From Blastomussa wellsi (taxonomy: Eukaryota > Cnidaria > Anthozoa > Scleractinia > Plerogyridae): a stretch of 64,000 nucleotides of DNA. A model generated the notes under the pieces. The model saw only the letters and a program-made list of their open reading frames with translations. It made no database searches and had not been told where the DNA came from. Within the stretch, counting starts at the first letter, position 1. Every line of letters begins with the position of its first letter. The stretch lies in assembly GCA_947652115.1 (NCBI GenBank), contig OX393569.1, positions 413,509 to 477,508 of the forward strand, in the 5' to 3' direction. The translations under genes and the position numbers were made by a program. Shown piece by piece: positions 11,468 to 24,100 of the stretch.

Positions 11468-14400
11468 TTACTCGTTCAGTATTAAAAGTTGTTTCGTCGT
11501 TGAGTACGGCTGCACCGCTTCAGAAATTGCTGTCGTGAAATCGCTCAAGGAATGTCTCTTGCAGGGCGGAGCTCTCAGTTGTCCCTTTTGAAGCATGTTA
11601 CACACTTCTTCCAGCATGTTTAATTTGCTAGCATCTGCAAACATAAACAAACGATATACATCAAAGGAACAGTTCGAGTAATTTTCCTGCTTTGAAAGCT
11701 CCGTATGAGTTACAAGACTTTTTTAGCTCCGTAGTAGCTACGTTACAATATAATTTTGAGTCATTTTATGCGAAAAAACAAAATAATATACATTATATAA
11801 AATGTAGGAAGCTTAAAATAATAGTTTACTAAGGAAGGAAATGCTAAAGAATAACACTGAACCAAAAGAATCCAAGAACGGTTCAGGATGTAGAAGAATG
11901 AGACAAATTAGAAATGACGAATTTGAAATATTCGTAGCTCCTTCAAAGTATCTCTCATCAATTCCAATGAAACACTCTTCTAGCGTTCGGCTTGCTGGGC
12001 AACAGTCCGAAACAACGGGATTAGCGCGAAAAACTGCGAATAGAAAAAGTGCGCAAGCGTCTATTTTTCCGTTTGGATACGTTGCTGGTCTGTCGCGGAT
12101 TTCTTCCTCCCAACCCCCACCCCACCCCGAAACACTGTTGCCCGGTTGCAAATGCTGTTCAATCAATGGAATTTGTAACCTTTCTGATGATTAATGTTCC
12201 ATTGGGACATCCAAAATCCTCTCACATTCACATCTTGAAATATTAGGGACGTCTATTATTCAAACAAAAAAAGGAAAAAGCAAAATTATCAAACAATACT
12301 AACAGTAATTACCAAACTAGGATCTCTCCTGATTGTAAATAATCCTGGTTCAGTCCTTGGAGATATTTGTGTGATTGCTTTAAATTAATGAAAGTAACAT
12401 TGAAAGTAACCTTTATAGACGTCTCGATGTATCCAAACGCATTATCAAGATCGAATATTCGTCACATGTCAAGTTGCTAATAAAAAGAATTGCGTTGTTT
12501 GAATATCATTAGACAGCACTGCGTGATGTTATGACATTTAACAAACATTCAATCTAGACTGTTCACAGTCCGGTATTTTTTCGTATTTTTCCTCGATCGG
12601 CGAACGCGGTGAATGAATCGCGAGAGAACTAGACTCCGGTGCAAAACGTGAGGCACGAAGGGGTAGGGGGCGGGGAACAAAAAATAGGCTCCCACACCTC
12701 ACCCCCTACCGCTTCGTTCTCTGTGTTTTTTGCTCGCGCGCTTTCTTTTGCGTTGAAAAAATAGAGCGGCTGTGAACAGTCTACATTCAATCTTGATGTT
12801 GATCTTGGATACATCGAAACATTCGATTAGCAATATAAAGTGCTTTAAGGTGGGGGTACACCTGAATTTGAGGAATTGAAAAGAGAAAAATTGGTTTCAA
12901 ACACCGCCAGACAGTTTGACCCCACCAAAAGTATCTCTTCCCAAAATCACCCAAAATTTTACAAAAAAACCAAAACATAGATTCATGTTTCGAGCATAGC
13001 GATTTTACATTGCTTGAAATACCAACAAGATATTTGAACTAAACCCATGTTGAGGGCCTTGAAAAGCAAATGATCATCGATTTGCTATTATTAACGTCCC
13101 TTACAATTATCAAAAATAAAACTAAATAGAAATGTCACCTTCACTGAATTTGAGATTACAATTGATCACAGACATTTTAAACTTGGATGAACAAATAGTG
13201 TAACTGTGTAAAATCCATTCAAACAATGTTTCTCACATACCGTTGGTACAGTGACAGGTTGTTTTGACATTCCACCATAAGTGACCATTGTTCCTTTTGA
13301 CCTGGAAATGCAATGTACTAAATTAGCGATCATAAAATTTAGAGGTTGTAAGCAAATTAGCTACTGCACTCCAAAAGTAATGGAACTTGAACTGCAAAAT
13401 ACATAATGATACATTGTGCACACATCAAGTAGTAGCATGATATGAAATGTATTTGTTTTAGATGATCCTCATTTCAAGAGATACAGGAATAAAACAATTA
13501 TTCTCAATTATTCAAATTTATCATTATCATCTTACATATATTGAAAATATTTTGCTTTAATTTATAATGTTCAGTGGATTAAGCTCCATGAAAGTAGCGA
13601 TCCCCTTCTCTGCCCCGAAAGTAGAGTTCTATAGAAGAGTGTGTTCAATGCTGTATAACTATACTATAGATGGCTGACCTTGAGAAGTTTTAATTCTTCC
13701 TTCTTCAAGTTGATTACTTTCCTTTATTGCATTGACGTTTTGAACCTGGCCTACAACTCTTACTATCAATTTCATATTCAACATACCCCAAGTAGCGAAA
13801 AAGGCCCAATGAACTCTTTCCTCCGACACAATTAAGAGCAAGCTTAGGGGGCTTCATACCCTAAAAGAAAAAAATAATGCAGATTTAGTTAATTATATAA
13901 CTTACAATTCTTAATATTGAGAAGAGGTGTTGTGCAGACTGACATTACTTCACGATCTGTCTGCTCTATTTACGAGCCTAGTGGCCCATTAGGTTGGGGC
14001 TAATTATCCCACTTTCAGTTTGGTACCACAATGTGATGCTAGTCCAGGGTTACCTCCAGAATTAAATTTGCCACTACCTATTTAATAAATACACCAAAGT
14101 GGAGAGGTTGAGGCACTGTTTGAAATTTGATGAACATATTTGCCTATATTTTTTCTCCGTTTTAAAACTGTCAGCAGGTGCTGGGCTTTAGATTAAAGTA
14201 ACTTACCCAATAGCAGAATGAAGAGCTCCGTACGGCCCAATCTCGGAATACTTGATACACAGATATACCAGCTGCTAGTCGACTGTGCCTCCCACAAAAA
14301 TCGCTTCCGCTCACGCAGCTATGTACAAAGCAAAACTAACCTTCATTATCTCTTTCATTTCAGAACTTTTCAAGTCCTCTTCAGTGACAACATAATTAGC

Positions 14401-17400
14401 CCCCAAGGCTTTGAGATGACTTTTCAGCTCCTCAATATTTGATCTGAGGTAATAGTAGAAGATTGAATGAATTTAGCAAAGACAATTTATTCACATGATC
14501 AATAAACAATTTATTAAAGACTTGTTAATGATCATGGGTGGGCAAAATGTATCCCTTCTCCACCCTACCAAGTCATCAGGGCAACAGCCTGGTCCTGCAA
14601 TTTTCTCAGCTGAGAATTAAACTGGGCTACACTGCCACATACACTGTATAATTCAAAAGTATGCTGCTTTTTTTGCCCTGTCAGAAATCAGCTTTTAACT
14701 ACTGGCAGTATTTTTATTGTATTAGTTAATTGTTACTGTGTGCACAGGATGAGCAAGAAAGTGTTACCTGTTACGAATGATGTTGACTGTCTTTACTCCC
14801 CATGCTGCCGCTAATTGGATAAGAGCTTGACCCACTCCACTGTTGGCACCATTTTGAATCACCGTGTCACCTTGAAAACAAGCTCCCAGTCAGCTTATTA
14901 CCATCCATTTCCAGTACACAGTCTTAGTAGGGATGTTGCAAATTGTCAACAGGACATGATCTCTCTTAACTTTAAACTAACCTGAACTCTGTTCACCATG
15001 CCAAACTTTACTACAACATTTACAATGCAGTAAGTTTATTACCTGGCTGGAGGTCCTCAAAGTCCTTCAGTAACCTGAATGCAGTGCACGGGTTTACACT
15101 TACTGTTGCAGCAGCTTCCACAGGGAGCCCAGATGGGATTTTCAAAACTTGATTCTCTAATACCACCAAGTGTCTGCACCAAGAGCCTACAATAGATACA
15201 ATTATAGGTACTGTAAAACCAAGAATGTAATGAACAATAAAAGAGCATTCCTATACATTCAAAGTAAGCAGAAAGATTTGACCAAAAGTAAGATCATGTA
15301 AAGGCAGCTGAACATTTCTTGCCTCTTCACTTCTTGAAAAATAAAAAGATTGTTTTCTAGAATTATCACAAGTTAGGGAAGAGTTAGAAGTTATTATTGG
15401 TGACAATAACATCCTAACATGTTGCTAGCTTTTGTCCCCAGTTGACAAAATGCTCTCTCTTCTATAAGATATTTTTAGTGGAGATATGAAAACCTGACAT
15501 GTACAGTATATATGCTACTGCAAAAAAAAAATGTCCAGTGATAAAAATGGCGATTTTCTAATTTGCAAGTTGGTTTAAGTAAAATATCTCTGAAGGTCCA
15601 TTATTTTTAAGGTATTTGTCAATTTATAGAAAATGTCAAGTCTACCTAAACACTGATCTGCCTGCAAGACCACATGATCTCCAGCACTGAGTCTTTGCAC
15701 TTCACTGCCAACTTCTGTGACCTCTCCAACACCCTCATTTCCTCCAACAGCTGGCAAAGATGGCTTCAATGCATATGTTCCTGAGTGTATAGTATTTTTT
15801 ATCAACGCAAGCAAATGACTTGACCTCAACAAGAGACCTGTAAAATTACTGAGCCCCTGCAAAGCCTTGGGGGAGCCCGGATTCACGCATGAGACCACTG
15901 ACCAGCACATTCTCGAGTTTAACCTCGCCTAAATTACATTTAGCCACATTAAATTGAAATGAAAATGTGAGATAATGTTACATAGAGTGGAAATGATTGG
16001 TGACCTATTGGTTTTCATTTTGACTTAAATTAGGAAAAAAATGGAAACCAACCTACATGTTAATATTCATGCATAGATTTCTCAAACTCATTAATAATTC
16101 ATCAAGTTAAAACAAATAAAATCATAACCATGAAGGAGGTTTGGATACCCGGTTTAAATTAGCATAGATTTTGACAATTTTATTTCTCCGTTTACTCCTT
16201 AGTTTTTGTTTTGATTGAGAAGATATATCAAACACTCGAGACAGTGTTTCATCAGCTATCCAAACACCTCGAAGTTCGTTAAAAATACTCCGCTGCGCAT
16301 CACATTTTCAGCTCTCTTCTCGGTGTTTGGATATCCTGGTCTCTCGAATTTGATATTCTACTTCAGCCAAGCCTAAAAGCAGAGCTTCATATTTTTTGCT
16401 TTACTTACAATCCAATGAAAACATTAATGGGTCAGCGGTGGACCTCCAAGAAACAAGTCAACCAAATTTTATCGGCTTCATAGCTTTCCAAATTTTCTTA
16501 TTCATGGTTCTCCATTGGCGTGCTTCGCACACTGGAGCTCTGCCATGAAGAATTGCAAATCAGGTTCATAACTTATCCTGAGCTTGCCGGGTTCTGTAAT
16601 TTCTACTTTCTCAGTCCTACTCTCTCTGTTTCTTGTGACTTACTAAACACTGATATTAAAACCAGCTTTCACCAATAAGATAGCTTGACTGGGGGAAGAG
16701 GGAAAATTTTGACAAAATTTTGATGCTGCAAGGTAGTGAGACCAAGTCTAACGTGGTCTTACATGTAGCTAGCTATGCCTAAGAAATCAAGACTTGATTT
16801 TGCAATTTGCCACTCCTATATAGCTTGCGGAAAGTCATCGAATTTGCCAAGGTTCAACAAAGAGATCTAGTCGCTGGGCTACCATCTGAGCTTACAAAGC
16901 ATTTTGTCATTCTGTTTTTCACAAAATATCCAAACCCCTCTCATGGAAGAAGGATTTTTAGTTTAGTTTTTTGTTGTCTGGCTTTTTCCTCTGAAAATTT
17001 GCTTGGTAAAACTCCCCTTCCAGTCCATCTCTTCAAAATTTCTATCGCCCTTTCTTGGTGTGGATATGGATATTTTCCGAACTAGTCTAATTAACAACCT
17101 TGTATCTGATTGATGTCAGCAGGATTTATTGGGGCTGCCAGCATCCGCAGTGACACAGAACTGGAACCAAATTTGCCTGTTTCTGCCTTCTGCAATCTGT
17201 GTTTAAATACGCATTGCAAAAATATGAAAAAAGCTTTAATGGATTCTAACAACACTGATTCATAATAAAATTGAAATGGATCAGTAGTTAACTTTAAATT
17301 CAAGGGCTTATAAGTCAAAATGGAATATTAATTATATAATTGTCCATAATACGTTTTTTATTTTCCTCACCTCTCACCTCAAAACTTTCTCTGGATCCCC

Positions 17401-17508
17401 GTGTTCGTAATAAACTACAGATTCAGACTTGGTGGTGAACCATCGCCAAATGTAAGTTAGACGAGCTGTTTTTCTTCCAAATCTTGCTTGCAACAATCTG
17501 ACCGCCAT
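11468..17508 (-). CDS. MECR: mitochondrial trans-2-enoyl-thioester reductase
   Basis: Ten exons (high to low): 17508-17378, 17196-17099, 15780-15646, 15186-15043, 14870-14768, 14443-14341, 13860-13787, 13301-13241, 12252-12180, 11634-11468. All junctions are GT-AG and the frame closes to 362 residues, close to the human length. The first about 28 residues are rich in Arg and lack acidic residues, as expected of a mitochondrial targeting peptide. The MDR-fold body follows the MECR order: [15 protein letters not shown] with a following Tyr79 at the family's catalytic position, [25 protein letters not shown], the NADPH site NGANSGVGQ (about 176-184), [24 protein letters not shown] and [12 protein letters not shown]. 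The enzyme reduces enoyl-ACP in the last step of mitochondrial fatty-acid synthesis, which feeds lipoate formation. The ATG lies in a good context (AAAATGG). It is head to head with RGS22. Confidence 0.95.
13975..14118 (+). repeat. SINE-like repeat, copy 1 (MECR intron 6)
   Basis: The wording GATGCTAGTCCAGGGTTACC, then ATTAAATTTGCC.CTACCTATTTA and AGTGGAGAGGTTGAGGCAC parallels the copy at 46621-46735 in the oxidase gene (CTAGTCCATCGCAGGGTTAC, GCCGGTACCTATTTATACAC, GTGGAGAGAGGCACC). The same orientation relative to the window and the same block order show one dispersed family. Confidence 0.65.
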
Positions 17509-18134
17509 TTTGCAATCATGTTCGATGCCAGTCCTACCCGGCCTACATGTATGTTTTGTGTCACGTCATGTGAAGTGTCACGAACGTTTAGATGGAAATT
17601 TGTTTGAATGCGCCACATTTGCATACTAATCTATGTTGTCTGAGTCAAAAACAAATTGGAAGCATTGTTGCACAAAAATATTGGCGAGGATGCTAACAAG
17701 GGGCAAATTCTAAATACAGCTGCTCATTTCCATGACGACTCACAAACAACGAAACCAACATGGCCGACGGAAACACGCGTTTTGATTGGTCGAGAAATCT
17801 TCGACTTCATCTGAAGTCAGACTTCTTCGCGTTGACTTGCCTCGGGATGGGGCCGTAAAATGAGCTCTATCTCTTGACGTTTGCGGCTCTTTGACGATCG
17901 TACCTTCCTAGCAATGAAGCAAAATTAGAAAAATGGTTCACTGAGGTAATTTTGAACCTAAAATCATGGACAACGGCGTAAATTTACGATTTTGATGATG
18001 GCTGCCAAGTGGCGGACAACAACAAGATGTCGTCCAGCCAGTGATCATATACAGTTGTCGAAATGATGTAAAGGAAAATCTTCTTGATTTTGAGTGCAGT
18101 GAAAAATATTTACAAACTTAATCAAACAACTAGG
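17509..18134. promoter_or_regulatory. divergent MECR / RGS22 intergenic region, probable bidirectional promoter
   Basis: Only 626 bases separate the start codons of MECR (minus) and RGS22 (plus). The stretch has no ORF of note. It contains both 5' UTRs and, near 17750-17830, a more GC-rich segment with CpGs. Core promoter elements could not be pinned down by eye. Confidence 0.6.
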
Positions 18135-21100
18135 ATGTCAGCATCTTATTCTATCGAATCTCTCGACGAAATAACGGAAAACAGCTTGGTAAGTAACTTT
18201 ACATCAAAATTTACACTGACAGGTGATCGTGTACCATCGTCATCACTTATAATATTAACACTAAGTACTTAATTTAAGTAACTAATAAACTAATTGACTT
18301 AATATTCTGATTTGATGATTTAAGTTTATAGCTTTTATCGTATTTTGTCCTGAGTGATACCGCTGGACCTTCGTTGATATGTTTTTCCTGGTCTGCATGA
18401 GTAATACTATCCGATTTCCGCTTGACTTTCAGGAAACTTTGTTGCTTGGAGATGAAGGATTTGTGGATTTCTTTAACTCATTCTTAGCATTACCAGTGAG
18501 TTTTTATAAGTAAAAAGCTGTAAAATCCATTTCAGATTTAAACATGGTGCAGTTATAGCGATGTTTCTCGTGATGTCACCCACTGTTATCAATACATATG
18601 AGAACTAGAACCTAATTGGCTGTTGAAACAATGACTTCTTTTGTGTCGTGGTGATGTGATGTCAATGTTTGTAAACAAGAAATTCCGTGAACAAGTGTCC
18701 AATGAACAAGGGGCCAATGAACAAGGACCCAATGAACAAGGGTCCAATAAACAAAGCTCCAATGAACAAGGGTCCAATGAACAAGGGCCCAATGTACAAG
18801 GATCCAATGGACAAGGGCCCAATGAACAAGGGTCCAGTGAACAATGGCCTAATGAACAAGGGTCCCAAAAACAAGGACCCAATAAACAAGGGTCCAATGA
18901 ACAAAGGTCCAGTGAACAAGGGTCCAGTGAGCAGACAAGCATGCAGCTGCCAGGCTAGGCAGGCAAAATCTGAAGCTGTACTTGTCTGCAAGGCATTTCA
19001 GATTTACGTTTTATTTAGCCCTGCATCTCTGCCAGTTGAATTCTAGCAACTGATTGCAGCAAAAAATATTTTCAAACAGAGTGACTTGTCACCAAGCTCT
19101 TTTGCTGTGACTTGTCACTGTGTGTGTTCCACCCTTCTTTTATGCCCATATTGAGAAATAGCTTTAAATTTGTATATCAATTTTCTTGCAGTGCTTTGCA
19201 GAACGCCTCCACTATAACACTGAGCTTGACTTGTTCGAGGAATTTATTGAGAAATTAGCTGATGATGTTGGCAAGGGGGATGCAAAGGCTGCCTCCCAGC
19301 TGCGTCAGTTCAAGGACTTTAAAGGAACAATATACAGTGTGGCTAACAACCAGTCTCGCATAGGTTATTATGTAACCTTACTTGATAAAGTGAAGGGCCT
19401 TGAATTCGTGAAGAAGCATAGGCTACCTTTGTTTTTAAGGAGTGAGCTGTACGCTGAGTATAAACTGTCCAAACATCTATCTGCAGTGCAGGTGAGTGCA
19501 AGATGTGTGTGTTGTTAAAAGCTGATTTCTAGCCCTTACTGTTCAATTGTGCAATTTTGTTCTTCTCATTTCCACTCGTGCTGGACTCTGGACTGGATGT
19601 CACTCCACCCAGGTGTATAAATGTCATCATGACAAAGCCTCAGTTTTTATGGCGTTGAACAACTTTATTATTATAATTATGGTGTAGAAATAGAGTGTGA
19701 TTCAAACAGCAACCGTCAAATAATTAACACAAAACAGCAGCAGCAACGACAGAAATTGACACATGCTGGCATGTACTTGTTCCTGCTTGATCTTTTATTT
19801 CCGAGGTGGACTCCATTGATAAAAGTTGAAATAACGTTTTTGTTTTGGCCTTTCAGGAGTCATTCTTTCGTAGCCTTTTTTCAGAAGGCTCTGAAGAAGA
19901 CGAAGACAGTGGTGTCGAAGAACCTCTTGCTATGCATCCAAGGGGTTGGAGCCGGAGTGTGGTCAGTTTTAACCTCAGTCCTTCAGTGGGCGAGGCACCA
20001 TCCACTGATGGTGAGGGTGAAAATGAAAATGGTGGCTTTATGTATCTTCCAACGAATGTACGGTCAATTGAAGAAACGTTTGATGCATGGCATGAGTCAT
20101 TTAAGCAGCGTCCTGAAAGCTGCGCCAGCATGTTCAGTCGTGGTGAAGGAAGCTCCCCTTACCCGCTCACCCCACAAATTATGGAAGATAACGAAGCCTT
20201 TGAGTCGCAATCAAGCTCTAGCTCTTTCAGTGCTAAGGACAGTGACAGTACTGTTTCAAACACTGCAAGGCCTGCCTCGCGCATGAGCTTTGTTAGCGTT
20301 GATTCTGAGAAAATGTTGAGTCCTGATCCCAGATCTAGGGCTAACTCGGCGGCCAGCAATCACTCAATTGACCTGGAAATTGGGAGCCAGACTGGGTCAC
20401 TCCAGGGGGAGTCGAGTGTTAGTGAGGAGCATTCTGGAAAGAGCAGAGATCCTCATGGCACAGATGAAATGACCCGCAGTTTGTCTTCAGTCTTGAGTTT
20501 TATTACCGAACACGGGCAAGTGAAGGGGAACTCCCCTCCCCCGGGGAAACACGTGGATGAGTCTGCTTTTGCCGTGCAAGAAGAGGAGTCTATTATAGAA
20601 TCAGAGGACATTACTGGGCAAGATGATTTCCTTTCAAGGGAAGTCGTAGAAGGAAGTGTTACTAGTGCGGGAAAGAAAGGATCTATCTTGGAATCAGAGG
20701 GTGTTATAGAGCAAGAATACGTGCTTTCAAGGGACGAAATTGAAGGGGATGTTACAAATACAAGCAAGAAAGGATCTATCTTGGAATCAGAGGGTGTTAT
20801 AGAGCAAGAATACGTGCTTTCAAGGAACGAAATTGAAGGGGATGTTACAAATACATGCAAGAAAAGATCTATCTTGGAATCAGAGGGTGTTATAGAGCAA
20901 GAATACGTGCTTTCAAGGAACGAAATTGAAGGGGATGTTACAAATACAAGCAAGAAAGAATCTATCTTGGAATCGGGGGGTGTTACAGAGAAAGAATATG
21001 TGCTTTCAAGGAACGAAATTGAAGGGGATGTTACAAATACAAGCAAGAAAGAATTTATCTTGGAATCAGGGGGTGTTACAGAGAAAGAATATGTGCTTTC

Positions 21101-24100
21101 AATGGACGAAATTGAAGGGGATGTTACAAATGCAGACAAGGAAGAATCTGTGATGGAATCAGAGCCAGGTTCTGCGAGTAGTAGTATTGAGGAAAAGGTT
21201 TCAATGGAAAGTACAGTGTCTGAGCTAAATAGGCCTGACAATGGGATGAATGAAAAGCCGTTACCATCTATCAATGAGATCCTTGTTAATGATGATGGTG
21301 ATGATACGAAGAAACTCTCAGATGAAGCGAAGCTACCGACTATTAATGTAGAAATTCTGTGTACTGATGATGTAGTGACGGGTTCGGTTGACTCTGTCAC
21401 TGTAGAGACCAGCGGATCAGTTCCCGTTGAGGAATTGAATGAAAAGTTGTCTGAGACAACTGAAGACATTTCCAATGCAGAAGAAAGCTTTTCTCATTCG
21501 GATGTTGTTTATTTTTCCGGTTCACAAGAGGACGCTGTAAGTCAAGATGAAGAAAAACAAGAAAATCAAATATTGGAGGAACAGGAGGCAAAGCCGAGGG
21601 GTTCTGATCAAGAGGATTGCCTTTATTGTAAAAATGTTGCAAATCGCAAGAATGCCGTTCCAATTATGGCACCATATGATTTACTAAAAGAAGATTACAG
21701 TTTAAACGACAAGGACTCGAAACAGTCAAAATTATTAGATCAAAGCTCTGAAATTAGAGAAACTGCCTCGGTTGACTGGCATACATGTACGTTACAGGAA
21801 AGTACTGAAAATGAAAGCATAGCCGAAGATAATACTAATTTAGCAATATTGACATCAACAGAATTGCGCTATGGCTTGGAACTTAAAAATGAAGCAAGCA
21901 CGTTTACGATTCACGAGGACGGTTACGGTGATAATGAGAAAGACACAGCGGATAGGGAAAACGAATCTAAAGCGTCCCAAGTTGAGACTGTTGAATACAA
22001 AGAACGAGATGATGACGATGAAGAAGGAGGCTACACAACAGAGGCGAGCGCGACAACGCTGCAAGGAATTCGTGGTGTGTTTGGCAAAGGCAAACGCTGC
22101 AGCACAGCTGCTACATCGGTTGGGTTCGAAGAAGGAGATGTAGAGTCAGTGTTCAGTGAGGATGGGTCTGAAATGGAAGAGAAACCAAATGATTTGGCAA
22201 CGAAGGAAGGTCTCGACGCATTCAAGGAATTTCTCTTGGAGACGAATGGTGAGAAACTGTTGCAGTTTTGGTTGCAAGTTGAATGCGGTAAGCAGTTGGA
22301 ACTTGACGACGAAAGAAACAGGTAAAGCATTCTACTCCGTTAGCATTATGAGACAAAATCAGGTCATGTGCAATCCCCCCTTCACCCCTTCCCTTCACAT
22401 TGGGTTTTTGGTTACTTCACATTGTTGTTTCGGAAAGAGCAAGTTAAGACATCTGCGATGATTAAAGACGCGTATCACTGCTGATACAGCAGAAGGCTAA
22501 AATACGACAAATAATTTCTAGCCGTGTTTATAAATACACTTCATTTTTCACTTATTTTGCAACCCGAAATTACGCCTTTGAACTGTACACGTATTAGTGT
22601 TTCATGCGGTACGGAGGCAAGTAGAAAACCCGTGTAATTCTCGAAGATTTTCCACTTCCATTACATCGTATTCACATTTATTTGCTTTGTGCATGGCCTC
22701 ATTAATCGTGCATGGCCTCATTAATCTTTTTTTACGTCTTCAGATTAGTACAGCGTCTTCGTGACAGATTTTGGAGAAGCGGAGGAATTTACGAGTTTTC
22801 CATTGGTACTAAATCAAGATTAAACATTGTCGATGCATCGACGTTAACGTACGAAAGGCTATTTGTTATTCAGCCGGATGTACTTGAACCTCTGTTAAGT
22901 TATTGGTAAGTTCGGTTTCTGTTTCTGTTGATAAGTCGTTTATCGAAGCTTAAATTCCTTTACGGACTTTCTGGCACTCGGCTTTTTCCTCAAAATCCAC
23001 CGCAGCAAGGGTTTTGGGCGTGTAGTGTTGCGAGACAAATTACACGAATCAATTTGTATTTTTACCGCAGAAACGGCCGTAAAAGCGAACTTTCCCTTTC
23101 TGACAACTCGAAAGGGTTTGGTTCTCCTGACTTCTTTTGCAATATAGCAAGTGACGTCATGCCACAGACATGACTTAGACAAACAACCCAGAATTGCGGA
23201 CGATTTTGACGTTTTAATAAAGCTTGAAAGCTGGTGATCCTAAAACACCTTTGAAACGAAAACTTTACCTACATTCCCTCTATTTCTTCTATTTTCTCTT
23301 AGACCTGGCCTCAAAAATCCATACCCGTTTTCAGACCTGATAGACACCAGTCAACAGTTACTCATCCCAGTTACTGAGAAGAAAAATATGTTTATAAGCT
23401 TTCGTAAATGTTCCCCAAAAACCATACCCAATTTCAGACCATAAAAGCCAAAATCTATACCCATTTTCAGACCAAAACGACTCAAAAACCATACCCTTTG
23501 GGGCGGCACATACCTATATACCTAATATAGGGGAGTACCCCCCCCCCCGGGCCTATTTTTAGGCCTTGCACACTTCGCTATTCAAAAAGGTCACCTAAGT
23601 CACAAGGAATGCCTACAAAATAACGAGTGCATTATTTTTTACGGCCTTGTTAACTGTTTTACATTGTTAGGTGCATACGATTTACGATGCATCAGCAACG
23701 CCGTTCTCATAACCGCGACCTGGAGTACATCAGACTGGCAAAAGAAAGACCAAAGTCGTGCGTGAAGCGTGAAAATGCACTTTCAAACCTGCCTCAAGTC
23801 CCAGCACCCATAGGTCTGTCCCAGGTCCTCTCAAGCAAAATGGTTGTGACCAGGCCCCAAACTAGCTGTGCCAATAAGACAGGTATTCAGCACCAGACTT
23901 CCCGGCCTCAAGTACGCGCCAAGTCTGCGCATCCGCGTCTTCTTCAAGCTGCTAAGTACATACATACTAATGCAAGTAAAACACAACTTCAGGTAAATAA
24001 CACGAGAAAGAGGATGGACAATGTTGTTTATTTGTTTTGCTGTTTAGTTAGGGGGGGGGGGGTGTCAAGCGGAGCATTTCCTCTTTCATTCATTAAAATA

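Noticed and set aside
18589..19046. Overlapping ORFs on both strands with pentapeptide repeats
   Set aside because: These are produced by the 15-bp minisatellite inside RGS22 intron 2. Flanking exons splice past it.
20453..21475. Minus-strand ORF of 340 codons opposite RGS22 exon 4
   Set aside because: Ser/Thr-rich antisense shadow of the acidic Ser/Glu-rich coding exon, with no splice support.
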